A DNA stretch of 64,000 nucleotides from Gammaproteobacteria bacterium (GTDB lineage: Bacteria > Pseudomonadota > Gammaproteobacteria > Pseudomonadales > JAUIET01): contig JAUIET010000005.1 of the NCBI GenBank assembly GCA_030429735.1, positions 77,905-141,904 on the forward strand, written 5' to 3'. Both the position numbers and the translations under genes were made by a program. Of the stretch, positions 25,293-33,277 are shown piece by piece; position 1 is the stretch's first letter; the number at the start of each line of letters is the position of its first letter. The notes under the pieces are model-generated. The model saw nothing but the letters and a program-made list of their open reading frames with translations. It did no database searches and was not told the DNA's origin.

Positions 25293-25427
25293 TCTTTACA
25301 CCCTTGAATCCTTACATTTCATTTAATTGTAAGGATGTCGGTATGGTTTTGCAAGCAGTTTCAGCCTAACAGAGTCAAATCTGAGCAGCTGCTATTGGTA
25401 CTGAACGGCAATTCGAATTCTATCGAT

Positions 25428-25498
25428 ACCAAGCTCAACTAAATCGCGCATTTGATCCTGGCAACCCAGGATACGCTAAATAATGATATCGCTTTTCT
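25428..25498. repeat. Repeat copy A upstream of the HNH gene, with hairpin
   Basis: This stretch, starting accaagctcaact, matches 29227-29295 with scattered substitutions and one small gap; the shared cores include ctcaacta, atcgcgc, atcctggc, gatacgc and cgctttt. It contains a perfect hairpin: ATCCTGG (25455-25461), loop CAAC, CCAGGAT (25466-25472). The remainder of 25293-25694 holds the VapBC promoter region, this repeat and the HNH promoter; I see no gene in it. Confidence 0.7.
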
Positions 25499-25623
25499 CT
25501 ATTTGACCTATGGTCGGAGTTGCCAAAAAACACTTGCCATCAGTCAACTGATCGCAAGCTTATGTATTGCTACGACGTGTAGCCAACCCAAAAAAGCCTA
25601 TATTTACAGTGTTTTCTTTAATG

Positions 25624-25639
25624 CTGTTCATTTATACAG
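25624..25639 (+). promoter_or_regulatory. LexA-like SOS box
   Basis: CTGTTCATTTATACAG fits the gammaproteobacterial LexA pattern CTG-N10-CAG, with CTGT and ACAG ends and an AT-rich core; by eye 12-13 of 16 positions agree with CTGTATATATATACAG. It directly abuts the -10 element of the HNH gene, so bound LexA would block RNA polymerase. Confidence 0.6.
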
Positions 25640-25645
25640 TATAAT
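25640..25645 (+). promoter_or_regulatory. Consensus -10 element of the HNH endonuclease gene
   Basis: TATAAT, an exact sigma70 -10 hexamer, begins one base after the LexA-like box and lies about 50 bp before the HNH start codon. The -35 position at 17-bp spacing (TTTAAT, 25617-25622) is a poor match. Confidence 0.5.
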
Positions 25646-25694
25646 TATCCTTCGGAAAACTGATCCATTTTGAGCGCTTGGCAAGGAAAACACG

Positions 25695-27173
25695 ATGGGA
25701 ATGCACCTCGAATCAATACGCCGAAACTGCAGCAATCCGGTTGTTGTTCAATCTTTAAATGAACTGGAAGCCCACAAGTCAGACGAAGAACTGGAAGATG
25801 AAATCACCACCCTTGCCGCGAATATCAATGCGGCAACTTATCGACTACTGGTATTAATCGCTGAGTTCGAGCAGCGGCGCGCCTGGCGGGGTTGGGGTTA
25901 TAAGAGCTGCGCGCATTGGTTAAACGTGCGCTGCGGTATAGGTCTTGCAGCCGCCAGAGATCGCGTTCGTGTGGCGTGCGCGCTTCGGCAGCTCCCAAAA
26001 ATCAGTACAGCTTTTGCGGAAGGTAAGCTCAGCTTTTCCAAAGCCAGAGAGATGACACGGGTTGCTCATACCGAGAATGAAGATTATTTGTTAATGATTG
26101 CCGAGCATGGGTCAGCACAACACGTGGCGGAGCTGGTTCGTAAGTATCGCGGGGTGGAGCGTAGAGAGGCGTCACGAAAAGCCATGACTCAGCAGCATGA
26201 GCGGGTGTTTACGCATTATTGGAGTGAGGACGGTTGCCTTGTGTTTAACGGTAGATTGCCACCTGAGCAAGGTGCGGTGTTCTTACAGGCGATGCAAACG
26301 GCTGTTGAGCAGATTGAGTTTGTTGATGAAGAAGCAGAATTGAAAGAAGGCCTGGAAAACGCAACCGCGGTTGCGTCTTTGCTGAGTGAGCATCAACAAG
26401 AATTGTTGGAAGAGCAACGTAACAAAAAGGTAAACGGGCCACGACAACGAGCAGACGCATTGAGCCTGATGGCCGATCACTTTCTGCAATCTCCTGAGCG
26501 TGACGGACAGCCAGCTGACTGCAAGACAGCCGATAGATTTCAGGTGATGGTCCATGTTGATGTGGAAACTTTGGTGGACGATGTTGAAAGCCCAAGCGTT
26601 GGTGCTGAGCATCAGCACTGCGAAATGGATAATGGCACGCGTTTATCCGTCGATTCGGTCAAACGACTATGCTGCGACAGCGGACTGTTAGCCATTCACA
26701 CTGATTCAAGTGGTAACCCTTTGAATATAGGCCGGAAAACACGATCAATTCCGCCTGCGATGCGAAGAGCGCTGATGGTTCGTGATAAAGGCTGTGTATT
26801 TCCTGGCTGCACTTGCCGTTCCACGCGTTATGTGGATGGTCACCACATCAAACACTGGGCGGACGGCGGTGAAACCAGCCTGGACAATCTGGCCAGCCTT
26901 TGCCGCGCACACCACCGGCTGGTTCACGAAGGCGGTTTCGGTCTCAGCCGAAACAACGCCGGGCAATTGGTCTTCTCCCGGCCGGATGGATCAGAGCTGC
27001 CAGCCAGGGCACCTGTTCACAATGCAAGTCACACTGTTGAAAGGTTGAATACGCGAAACAGTATGTTCATTGACGAGAATACAGTATTTCGGCAAAAAGA
27101 CAGTTCGATGGATTACGCCATGGGCGTAGATGGTTTACTTAGGCGGCGCCAGAATATGTTGACGCGAAACTGA
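25695..27173 (+). CDS. DUF222-HNH endonuclease (13E12-repeat family type)
   Basis: 492 residues. The N-terminal DUF222 region (about 30-330) is helical: YRLLVLIAEFEQRRAW, GWGYKSCAHWLNVRCG, FSKAREMTRVA. The C-terminal HNH nuclease begins near Cys367: CVFPGCTC, then VDGHHIKHWADGG, LDNLASLCRAHHRLVHEGG, giving a Cys4-His type zinc site plus the HNH catalytic His. AAGGA lies seven bases before the ATG. The biological role of this family is unknown. A LexA-like box overlaps the promoter, and an internally deleted copy of the locus lies at 29227-29340, so the gene behaves like part of a repeat or mobile unit. Confidence 0.8.
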   Translation: MGMHLESIRRNCSNPVVVQSLNELEAHKSDEELEDEITTLAANINAATYRLLVLIAEFEQRRAWRGWGYKSCAHWLNVRCGIGLAAARDRVRVACALRQLPKISTAFAEGKLSFSKAREMTRVAHTENEDYLLMIAEHGSAQHVAELVRKYRGVERREASRKAMTQQHERVFTHYWSEDGCLVFNGRLPPEQGAVFLQAMQTAVEQIEFVDEEAELKEGLENATAVASLLSEHQQELLEEQRNKKVNGPRQRADALSLMADHFLQSPERDGQPADCKTADRFQVMVHVDVETLVDDVESPSVGAEHQHCEMDNGTRLSVDSVKRLCCDSGLLAIHTDSSGNPLNIGRKTRSIPPAMRRALMVRDKGCVFPGCTCRSTRYVDGHHIKHWADGGETSLDNLASLCRAHHRLVHEGGFGLSRNNAGQLVFSRPDGSELPARAPVHNASHTVERLNTRNSMFIDENTVFRQKDSSMDYAMGVDGLLRRRQNMLTRN

Positions 27174-27176
27174 TTT
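27132..27176. repeat. HNH 3'-end repeat, copy 1
   Basis: The last codons of the HNH gene plus three bases past its stop (ggtttactt ... gaaactgattt) recur at 29296-29340 with three mismatches in 45 positions, only one of them in the last 33. Some resemblance continues beyond (accggaagaa versus gcgggaagaa). Confidence 0.75.
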
Positions 27177-27237
27177 ATTACCGGAAGAATCCTCGGTTTC
27201 AGGTCTGGCGTTGGTCATTCCCTTATCTCAATTTTGT

Positions 27238-27267
27238 ATCCTAGCGGTGTATTGCCTGGTCTAGGAT
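27238..27267. repeat. Hairpin resembling the HNH-locus hairpins
   Basis: Perfect 7-bp arms ATCCTAG (27238-27244) and CTAGGAT (27261-27267) with a 16-base loop, between the HNH gene and the DUF1963 gene. The arms differ by a single paired position from the ATCCTGG/CCAGGAT stem at 25455-25472, so it may be a diverged relative. No T-tract follows, so it is not an obvious terminator. Confidence 0.4.
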
Positions 27268-27327
27268 TCGGTTTAGAATAATGCGCATTCACCACATTAT
27301 TTAAAGGTTAGGATGGAAAAGCTATAG

Positions 27328-28743
27328 ATGGATAAACACAAGAATCCACTGAATCGGCGCAAAGTCATTGAGGTTATGGACGCGCATACGCTTCCGGCAA
27401 TTATCCTCTACCGCCCTTATCCCCCCTATGATCTTCCAGAAACGAACAGTTTTTTTGGTGGTAGGCCATTTCTACCCGATAATTTTGCTTGGCCACGCAG
27501 TAGCCGCGGATGGCCGTTAACATTCCTCGCTCAAATTGATCTCAGCGAATTGCCCTCGATTTCATCTGTAATGCCTATGACCGGTTACTTGCTCGTGTTC
27601 GAGAAAAATGGTGTTATTGAGGAAGAACAGAAAAAGATGCTACCAGAAGACGTGGGCTGGCAAATCTTCTACGTCGAAGAGATTGGCGCTACAGCTCGAA
27701 AACCTCCGGATGATTTACCGCCTGTTCAGTCAACCAGGAAGACTCCTCCAAAGTACTCAGTACAACTTGCCAAAGAAGAGTATTTTTTTACGCTTCTGAC
27801 CGAAAACCAGACGCCGTATGAGGATCTGCATTTGTTATGGCCACCAGTGTCGAGCCAATTCGAATACAAGCGTTGGCCTGTCTGCTCCCAGAGAATACGT
27901 TCGTGGCCTAATGAGGAATCTTTACCAAGTCAAGCCGATGGGGCAGACTCTTACTGGGATATGGAATATTGGGCAGTTGATCATGAGCGCCGAAATTCAG
28001 AAGCATTGGGAGCCACTGGACTGATCTCGACATTTGAGCCTTATTGGTCAGGCTACAACCCATACAGGCAAAACGACCGGCCAGTCTTTCCGAAAGACAT
28101 CAGCGAGAGTGAGCGGTTCCCCCAGTGTTGGCTTATGGTTGAGTATCTGTCGCGTTATCTTGCAACAGCACTTGCTGAGTGCGCTCAAACCATGTTGCGA
28201 CGAAATACCGATACATCATATGACGCTATTCAGTACATTAAGCAGTCTACCAAGACTGCAGTTTCATGGATTTGTCTTGCAAGAGGGCAGGATAGCTATC
28301 AGACCTTGCCAGAAAATGAGCGGGATAACTTTGCAGATTGGTTAACGGAGCTAGGGAATCACGACGAACGTGCAATTTATCTGATTCCGGGCCGCGCGAT
28401 CAAAGCTATCATGGAGTATCTTGTCATAGACTCTGTTGATGATCGTAAATTAGCAGCCACCATTCCTGCAGATTATTATCACCAAATGGCGGGATCCCTA
28501 GGAAGTATCTACATCGACCGCTTCTCCCAAATGTTTGGTCACCCACCTGAAGAGCACAGTGCTAAAGATGACTATGGCGATGACGATGTACTGCTGTTGC
28601 ATCTCTACAGCGATCGGGCCGCCGGTTTTTGTTTTGGCGATGGCGACGCCGTTGATTTCTGGATAAAAAGAGAGGCGCTTGAAAAGCTGGATTTCAGCAA
28701 TGTGGAGGTCTGGCTAAACGGGTGGCATGCCAATCCTGAGTAG
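27328..28743 (+). CDS. DUF1963 (YwqG-like) protein
   Basis: 471 residues, soluble. The N-terminal third carries the DUF1963 signature: SFFGGRPFLPDNFAWPRSSRGWPLTFLAQIDLSELP, then GYLLVFE. The middle is rich in Trp and Tyr, and a late block LLLHLYSDRAAGFCFGDGDAVDFWI matches the family's usual end (GDAGxxxFWI). No enzymatic activity is established for the family; such genes are often in accessory regions. The start has GGAAAAG about ten bases upstream; a four-codon frame at 27313 precedes it. It lies inside the segment bounded by the HNH repeats. Confidence 0.65.
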   Translation: MDKHKNPLNRRKVIEVMDAHTLPAIILYRPYPPYDLPETNSFFGGRPFLPDNFAWPRSSRGWPLTFLAQIDLSELPSISSVMPMTGYLLVFEKNGVIEEEQKKMLPEDVGWQIFYVEEIGATARKPPDDLPPVQSTRKTPPKYSVQLAKEEYFFTLLTENQTPYEDLHLLWPPVSSQFEYKRWPVCSQRIRSWPNEESLPSQADGADSYWDMEYWAVDHERRNSEALGATGLISTFEPYWSGYNPYRQNDRPVFPKDISESERFPQCWLMVEYLSRYLATALAECAQTMLRRNTDTSYDAIQYIKQSTKTAVSWICLARGQDSYQTLPENERDNFADWLTELGNHDERAIYLIPGRAIKAIMEYLVIDSVDDRKLAATIPADYYHQMAGSLGSIYIDRFSQMFGHPPEEHSAKDDYGDDDVLLLHLYSDRAAGFCFGDGDAVDFWIKREALEKLDFSNVEVWLNGWHANPE

Positions 28744-28842
28744 GGGATTCGGCTCTTCGTTCTGCAAATTTTTTTAGCAATTTAACGTCAGTACATCTTA
28801 TTTACCGGATTTTGTCAGAGCATTGCCAATTCCTTCAAAGCC

Positions 28843-29169
28843 TCACCATATGGGGTGAGCAGCGCGGCGTCTGTAACTGCGGGCGTAATCGATAAGAGGC
28901 ATTAGCGCCGGATCACCACACAATCGGTTGTATTGATGAACCTGGTCGAGAGGTGTGAGCTTGCCGCCTTGCTCACGCCACTGGCGAGCTCCGATGGATG
29001 CGCCCTTACTCACTCATTGGATATTTCCACATGGCAACTTATACCCGACGATCACGTACTCATTGATGGCTGGGCTGAACCTATTCGACAGGTATGGCGA
29101 AGCATTGACGAGAGCAAGGCCAAATAATAGCAATAGTGTGACTTTCTTGATTGCTGTAGTCCAGGGCAA
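28843..29169 (-). pseudogene. Broken small membrane-protein gene with in-frame stop
   Basis: One reading frame from a TTG at 29169 gives a short membrane segment (KKVTLLLLFGLALV) followed by NASPYLSNRFSPAINEYV and VGYKLPCGNIQ, meets TGA at 29014-29016, then continues in the same frame with VSKGASIGARQWREQGGKLT and PLDQVHQYNRLCGDPALMPL up to a stop at 28843. Both halves look coding, so I read this as a gene of roughly 110 codons with a nonsense mutation, although two abutting small ORFs are possible (the second could start at the GTG right after the TGA). The family is not recognised. Remaining bases of 28744-29226 show nothing else. Confidence 0.35.
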
Positions 29170-29226
29170 CGCTCATCATCATCTTTTCATCGTCTGTAAG
29201 GTTCATTGCTTTGCGGACGCCGGCTG

Positions 29227-29340
29227 ACCAAACTCAACTATATCGCGCCCCTGTATCCTGGCGCTCCAAGATACGCGCGAAAATAGCGCTTTTCCGGTTT
29301 ACTCAGTCGGCGCCAGAATATGTTGACGCAAAACTGATTT
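29227..29340. repeat. Repeat copy B: internally deleted remnant of the HNH locus
   Basis: Bases 29227-29295 match the region upstream of the HNH gene (25428-25498) and run straight into 29296-29340, which match the HNH 3' end (27132-27176). The roughly 1.6 kb between them in the full copy, including the LexA-like box and nearly all of the ORF, is absent. The hairpin is kept with paired changes: TATCCTGG (29254-29261), loop CGCT, CCAAGATA (29266-29273), flanked by TCGCGC and GCGCGA that can also pair. Confidence 0.7.
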
Positions 29341-29380
29341 TCTTGCGGGAAGAAGGCAAGACCATTAACCAGCTTGAATA

Positions 29381-29408
29381 TTGTGCAATGCCTGCAGTGG
29401 CTTATAAT
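29381..29408 (+). promoter_or_regulatory. Candidate promoter for the O-acetylhomoserine sulfhydrylase gene
   Basis: TTGTGC (29381-29386), 16-bp spacer and an exact TATAAT (29403-29408), about 40 bp before the metY start codon. It starts just downstream of repeat copy B. No SAM riboswitch or MetJ-box array was recognised in the short leader. Confidence 0.45.
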
Positions 29409-29449
29409 CGCGCTATTCAGACGCCCCTTAACGAGAGAGACAAATAACC

Positions 29450-30721
29450 ATGAAACTGGAATCAATTGCATTGCATCACGGCTACGAACCTGAACCAACT
29501 ACGCATGCTGCGGCGGTACCTATCTATCAAACAACGTCTTACACATTTGATGACACGCAGCACGGGGCTGATCTGTTCAATCTCGCTGTTCCAGGTAACA
29601 TTTATACCCGCATTATGAACCCGACTACCGCTGTGCTAGAAGAGCGAGTTGCTGCAATGGAAGGCGGTATAGGTGCTCTGGGCGTTGCGTCTGGGATGGC
29701 GGCCATCACCTATGCAATTCAATGTTTGTGTTCCGTGGGTAGCAATATTGTCTCCACCAGCCAGTTGTACGGTGGCACTTACAACTTGTTTGCTCACTCG
29801 TTTCCAAACCAGGGAATAGATGTGCGCTTTGCATCAGCAAGCGATATCGGTGCAATGGAAGCATTGATTGACGCGAATACCAAAGCGATATTTTGTGAGT
29901 CAATCGGTAATCCGGCCGGCAACATTGTCGACCTGACCGCTCTGGGTCAGCTGGCGGAAAAGCATGGCGTGCCGCTTATTGTCGACAATACTGTGGCTAC
30001 ACCTTACCTGTGCAAGCCGTTTGAGTACGGCGTGCACATAGTGGTTCATTCGCTGACAAAGTATATTGGTGGTCACGGCACCAGCATAGGCGGCGCCATT
30101 GTCGATTCCGGCAAATTCGACTGGGCTGCGAATAAGGAACGGTTCCCTGTATTTAATGAACCTGACCCTTCGTATCACGGAGTTATTTACACTGAGGCAC
30201 TGGGTGAAGCCGCCTTTATCGGGCGCTGCCGTGTTGTACCGTTGCGCAATACCGGTGCGGCTCTTTCGCCACAAAACGCGTTTAATATTCTGCAAGGCCT
30301 TGAAACACTTGGACTGCGCATGGAAAGACATTGCGAGAACGCGCAGGCGCTGGCTGAGTATCTCAGTGCTCATCCTAAAGTTGAGTGGGTAAATTACGCA
30401 GGACTGCCCGACAGCCCATATCACTCACTATGCAAGGATATCTGCGGCGGTAAGGCCTCCGGTATCATGAGCTTCGGTATTCAGGGTGGTGCCGACGCAG
30501 GCGGGCGGTTTATCGACGCGCTGGAAATGATTTACCGGCTGGTAAATATTGGTGATGCCAAGTCCCTGGCATGCCACCCCGCCTCAACAACTCACCGTCA
30601 ACTCAATGAAGAAGAGCTGGCAAAGGCCGGCGTAAGCGCTGATTTGGTGCGGATATCCGCAGGCATTGAACACATCGACGATATTATTGCCGATGTTGCT
30701 CAGGCGCTTGAGAAAGCGTAA
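29450..30721 (+). CDS. metY: O-acetylhomoserine sulfhydrylase
   Basis: 423 residues, PLP-dependent Cys/Met metabolism family (gamma-family). The PLP lysine is in VVHSLTKYIGGHGTSIGG (about 195-212); other markers are NIYTRIMNPTTAVLEERVAAMEGG and SLACHPASTTHRQL near the C-terminus. It converts O-acetylhomoserine and sulfide to homocysteine, supplying substrate to the two homocysteine methyltransferase-fold enzymes in this window. Leader GAGAGAG precedes the ATG. Length and motif spacing are typical of MetY rather than MetB or MetZ. Confidence 0.88.
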   Translation: MKLESIALHHGYEPEPTTHAAAVPIYQTTSYTFDDTQHGADLFNLAVPGNIYTRIMNPTTAVLEERVAAMEGGIGALGVASGMAAITYAIQCLCSVGSNIVSTSQLYGGTYNLFAHSFPNQGIDVRFASASDIGAMEALIDANTKAIFCESIGNPAGNIVDLTALGQLAEKHGVPLIVDNTVATPYLCKPFEYGVHIVVHSLTKYIGGHGTSIGGAIVDSGKFDWAANKERFPVFNEPDPSYHGVIYTEALGEAAFIGRCRVVPLRNTGAALSPQNAFNILQGLETLGLRMERHCENAQALAEYLSAHPKVEWVNYAGLPDSPYHSLCKDICGGKASGIMSFGIQGGADAGGRFIDALEMIYRLVNIGDAKSLACHPASTTHRQLNEEELAKAGVSADLVRISAGIEHIDDIIADVAQALEKA

Positions 30722-30768
30722 GTGCTACCTGCGCGCCAGCTTTAGGGGGGGGTAATGCGGTGCATAGC

Positions 30769-30788
30769 GCACTGCTGCTCAGCAGTGC
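30769..30788. terminator. Hairpin downstream of metY
   Basis: GCACTGCTG (30769-30777) and CAGCAGTGC (30780-30788) form a near-perfect hairpin about 50 bp after the metY stop. There is no T-tract; it may be a 3' end-processing or weak termination structure. The rest of 30722-31110 holds no convincing gene. Confidence 0.4.
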
Positions 30789-30923
30789 GTCCATAAAGCC
30801 AACGTCACGTGATGTATAACGCGTACACCTCAAAGTATGGAGGTGCTTAGCTGTGGTCCCCGTCGCTTAGGTTTCGAACAGGGCGGCACAAAGTGGCTGA
30901 GAGTTTTCTGGTACTATTGGCCC

Positions 30924-30960
30924 ATGCATAAGTTGTAAGTTGGACTGACAATTTATGCAT
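30924..30960. promoter_or_regulatory. 13-bp inverted repeat between metY and the FG-GAP gene
   Basis: ATGCATAAGTTGT (30924-30936) and ACAATTTATGCAT (30948-30960) are inverted repeats with one mismatch and an 11-base loop. It lies between two convergent 3' ends, so a termination or protein-binding role is possible. Confidence 0.35.
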
Positions 30961-31110
30961 CAACGAACTTGTCTCAATTGCCGTATCGCGGTGATGTAAG
31001 TGCATTTTGCTGTTATTGGACGTTTCGGTATTGGAGCTTGGTTTCATTGCTGCGCATTGACCCATCTGACGCTCTTAGCCCGCACAAGTGATCGTTATTC
31101 TAGACCGTAT

Positions 31111-32949
31111 TTAGGGAGCATTTCTACCACCAAAAATAAGATGGACGTAGCCCTGCCCTTCAACCGCGCCGCGCGAAATCACTAGTATGTCATCGACGCC
31201 GTCGCCATTCATATCACCAGCAGAAGTAATGGCCGCGCCAGTTTCATCATTTGGCTTGTCACCCATAAAAATGCGACCTTGATTCTGGTCAATGCTATTG
31301 AGTTGAATTTCTCCACCATTCCAACTGGACTGACCAAAGACTACGAAGGCGGCTCCTTGGGGTATGCCACCCCGTACCGCCGCTTCTGGCGACCCAATAA
31401 GAAGGTCGTTTATTCCATCGTTATTGAAGTCACCGCCCGATGTTGCGCCTTCGCCGCCAGCGATCATTATCGCTTCAGCAGAGTCCAAATTTGTTAAATC
31501 GATTGATCCGCTGGAACCGATGCCAGGGTGGCCAAAAACTATGTAGTCTCCTTCGCTCAAGTCACAGATTCTGTCACCATTAACGTCACCAACAAAAGCC
31601 GTTGACTTGCGCCCATCAAAGTAGTTCAGGAAAGTGTCACCGCCTTCAATATAGAAGCCCTGTGCAGCTGCGAGGTCATCTAACATTAGAATAGTGTCTT
31701 CAAATGGCGCTTCTGTTCCGAAAACAACGTAGGATCGCGCTGCACCTGGCACACTAAGAATAATGTCATCAATTCCATCCGCATTGATATCGCAAGCGCC
31801 ATCAATGTTAGAGCCGGCGCGGTGATTTTGCTCTGAGCCCCATAATGCGACTCCTTCGCTGACATCCATTTCCTGAAGATTTATAACTCCTGAAGAACCG
31901 ATGTCTTCGTTGCCAAACAATACATACACTCTGCCCGCGGCAAATGGTAAATAATGAAATTCTTCGTTTAGCTGGCCATAGGCTTTAGGCATTGAGATGA
32001 GCAAGTCATCAATTCCATCGTTGTTAAAGTCACCAGCGGAATCGATTCCCATGCCAAGCAGTAAAGGTATATCGGACTGAGTGACACAGGGTAGAAATTC
32101 AATCCTGAACCCTTGGCTGGCGCTCATGGAAGCAAGATCGATTTGTCCGCCACTGCCAACTTCACTTCCTCCAAATACTACGTAAGCACCTCCGCATGAG
32201 GATCCTGGCAGCGTAAAGTTTGGGGCTCCAATTAACATGTCGTTAACGCCATCACCATTAATATCGGCCTGAATGCTTACGGAAAAGCCAAGGTCATACT
32301 GGTCCACATCACTGTTAATGATTGAGAAACCTGCGCCGTTTTCTATCTCTGGCAAACTTCCGCCCAAATTCGACGAAGCACTACCAAAGATTATATAGAC
32401 CTCACCAATAGCTGCATTTGCTCTGGGGGCACCGATGATGGCATCGTCAACTCCATCGCCATTTACATCAGTGCCACCGTCGGCAGACATATAGCTTGCG
32501 GAGGAGAGCCGTCCATTAGTTGCCAAGATGTTCCTCCCACTCCATACTCGTGCATACTGCCACCTGATGGGGCCGTTAGTAGTTAGGCGTTCAAGATCCC
32601 ATAAGCCATTGGAACCGACAGGTTCGAAGTTGGCAATGAGTGGTGGATAAGCCTTTCCCCAGTGTTGCTGCACGATATTAGACGGTAAATTAAACGAACA
32701 CTGTTTGCTGAAAACCTGACAGTAGTTCCCCCAACCAGCGAACTGGGATGACCCTTGTGGGAAGGCCATGTAAGTTTCTAGGTAATCGTTAGCGACCAGA
32801 TTCTCGCAAGGCGAAGTTTCTGCAGAGCAGCGTCGAGTACCACTTTCAGAGAGTATTTGCCCATCACCATTGACTTCTAGGGGATGAGAGCAGGCAAGCT
32901 GCAATACAAAGCAAATGGCTACGCAACTGTGCTTTCTGAATTGATCCAA
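31111..32949 (-). CDS. FG-GAP/integrin-alpha-repeat exported protein
   Basis: 612 residues. After a hydrophobic leader (about 10-19, ending LACSHP, a weak lipobox) and a Cys-containing N-terminal region come at least six FG-GAP repeats. Each has a calcium-loop signature: DVNGDGVDDAIIGAP, DINGDGVNDMLIGAP, DFNNDGIDDLLISMP, DINADGIDDIILSVP, DFNNDGINDLLIGSP and DMNGDGVDDILVI. This predicts a calcium-bound beta-propeller used in extracellular adhesion or carbohydrate contact. The start is TTG at 32949, supported by GGGAG six bases upstream. No enzymatic domain seen. Confidence 0.7.
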   Translation of the reverse strand: MDQFRKHSCVAICFVLQLACSHPLEVNGDGQILSESGTRRCSAETSPCENLVANDYLETYMAFPQGSSQFAGWGNYCQVFSKQCSFNLPSNIVQQHWGKAYPPLIANFEPVGSNGLWDLERLTTNGPIRWQYARVWSGRNILATNGRLSSASYMSADGGTDVNGDGVDDAIIGAPRANAAIGEVYIIFGSASSNLGGSLPEIENGAGFSIINSDVDQYDLGFSVSIQADINGDGVNDMLIGAPNFTLPGSSCGGAYVVFGGSEVGSGGQIDLASMSASQGFRIEFLPCVTQSDIPLLLGMGIDSAGDFNNDGIDDLLISMPKAYGQLNEEFHYLPFAAGRVYVLFGNEDIGSSGVINLQEMDVSEGVALWGSEQNHRAGSNIDGACDINADGIDDIILSVPGAARSYVVFGTEAPFEDTILMLDDLAAAQGFYIEGGDTFLNYFDGRKSTAFVGDVNGDRICDLSEGDYIVFGHPGIGSSGSIDLTNLDSAEAIMIAGGEGATSGGDFNNDGINDLLIGSPEAAVRGGIPQGAAFVVFGQSSWNGGEIQLNSIDQNQGRIFMGDKPNDETGAAITSAGDMNGDGVDDILVISRGAVEGQGYVHLIFGGRNAP

Positions 32950-33277
32950 TTCGATCTCCCTGGATGTCGAAAAAACTTACAAAAGAGGCCGAAAAACAGC
33001 CTGATTACTAAGATTGTGCAATATTTGTACCAGAAAATTCGTGTAGATATTTGTCCGAGAATCAGTTGAGCTGACATTTCGAGGAGGCAAAATCGACTGA
33101 GTGTTAGTGTCAGGTAGCAGGCTTCGCGACGGATGGCACCCCACACGTAAAGGGCGCTATTCCGCTTTGCTACTGAATCGAGCTAGTTAAAACACCTAAA
33201 AGCCGCTTTTCGATCTTGCAGCTCCCGTAGCAATGCTTTGTGTGGGCTAGAAACTGGTTGCGTGCTGCATCCGTTTC
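32950..33277. other. Intergenic, nothing recognised
   Basis: 328 bases between two FG-GAP genes on the same strand. Only short AT-rich runs and no convincing ORF, terminator or promoter. A stretch AAAAGCCGCTTTT near 33199 is symmetric but cannot fold into a useful hairpin. Confidence 0.4.

Noticed and set aside
25452-25673. A 73-codon frame upstream of the HNH gene
   Set aside because: It runs through the repeat hairpin, the LexA-like box and the -10 element, and its composition is not protein-like.
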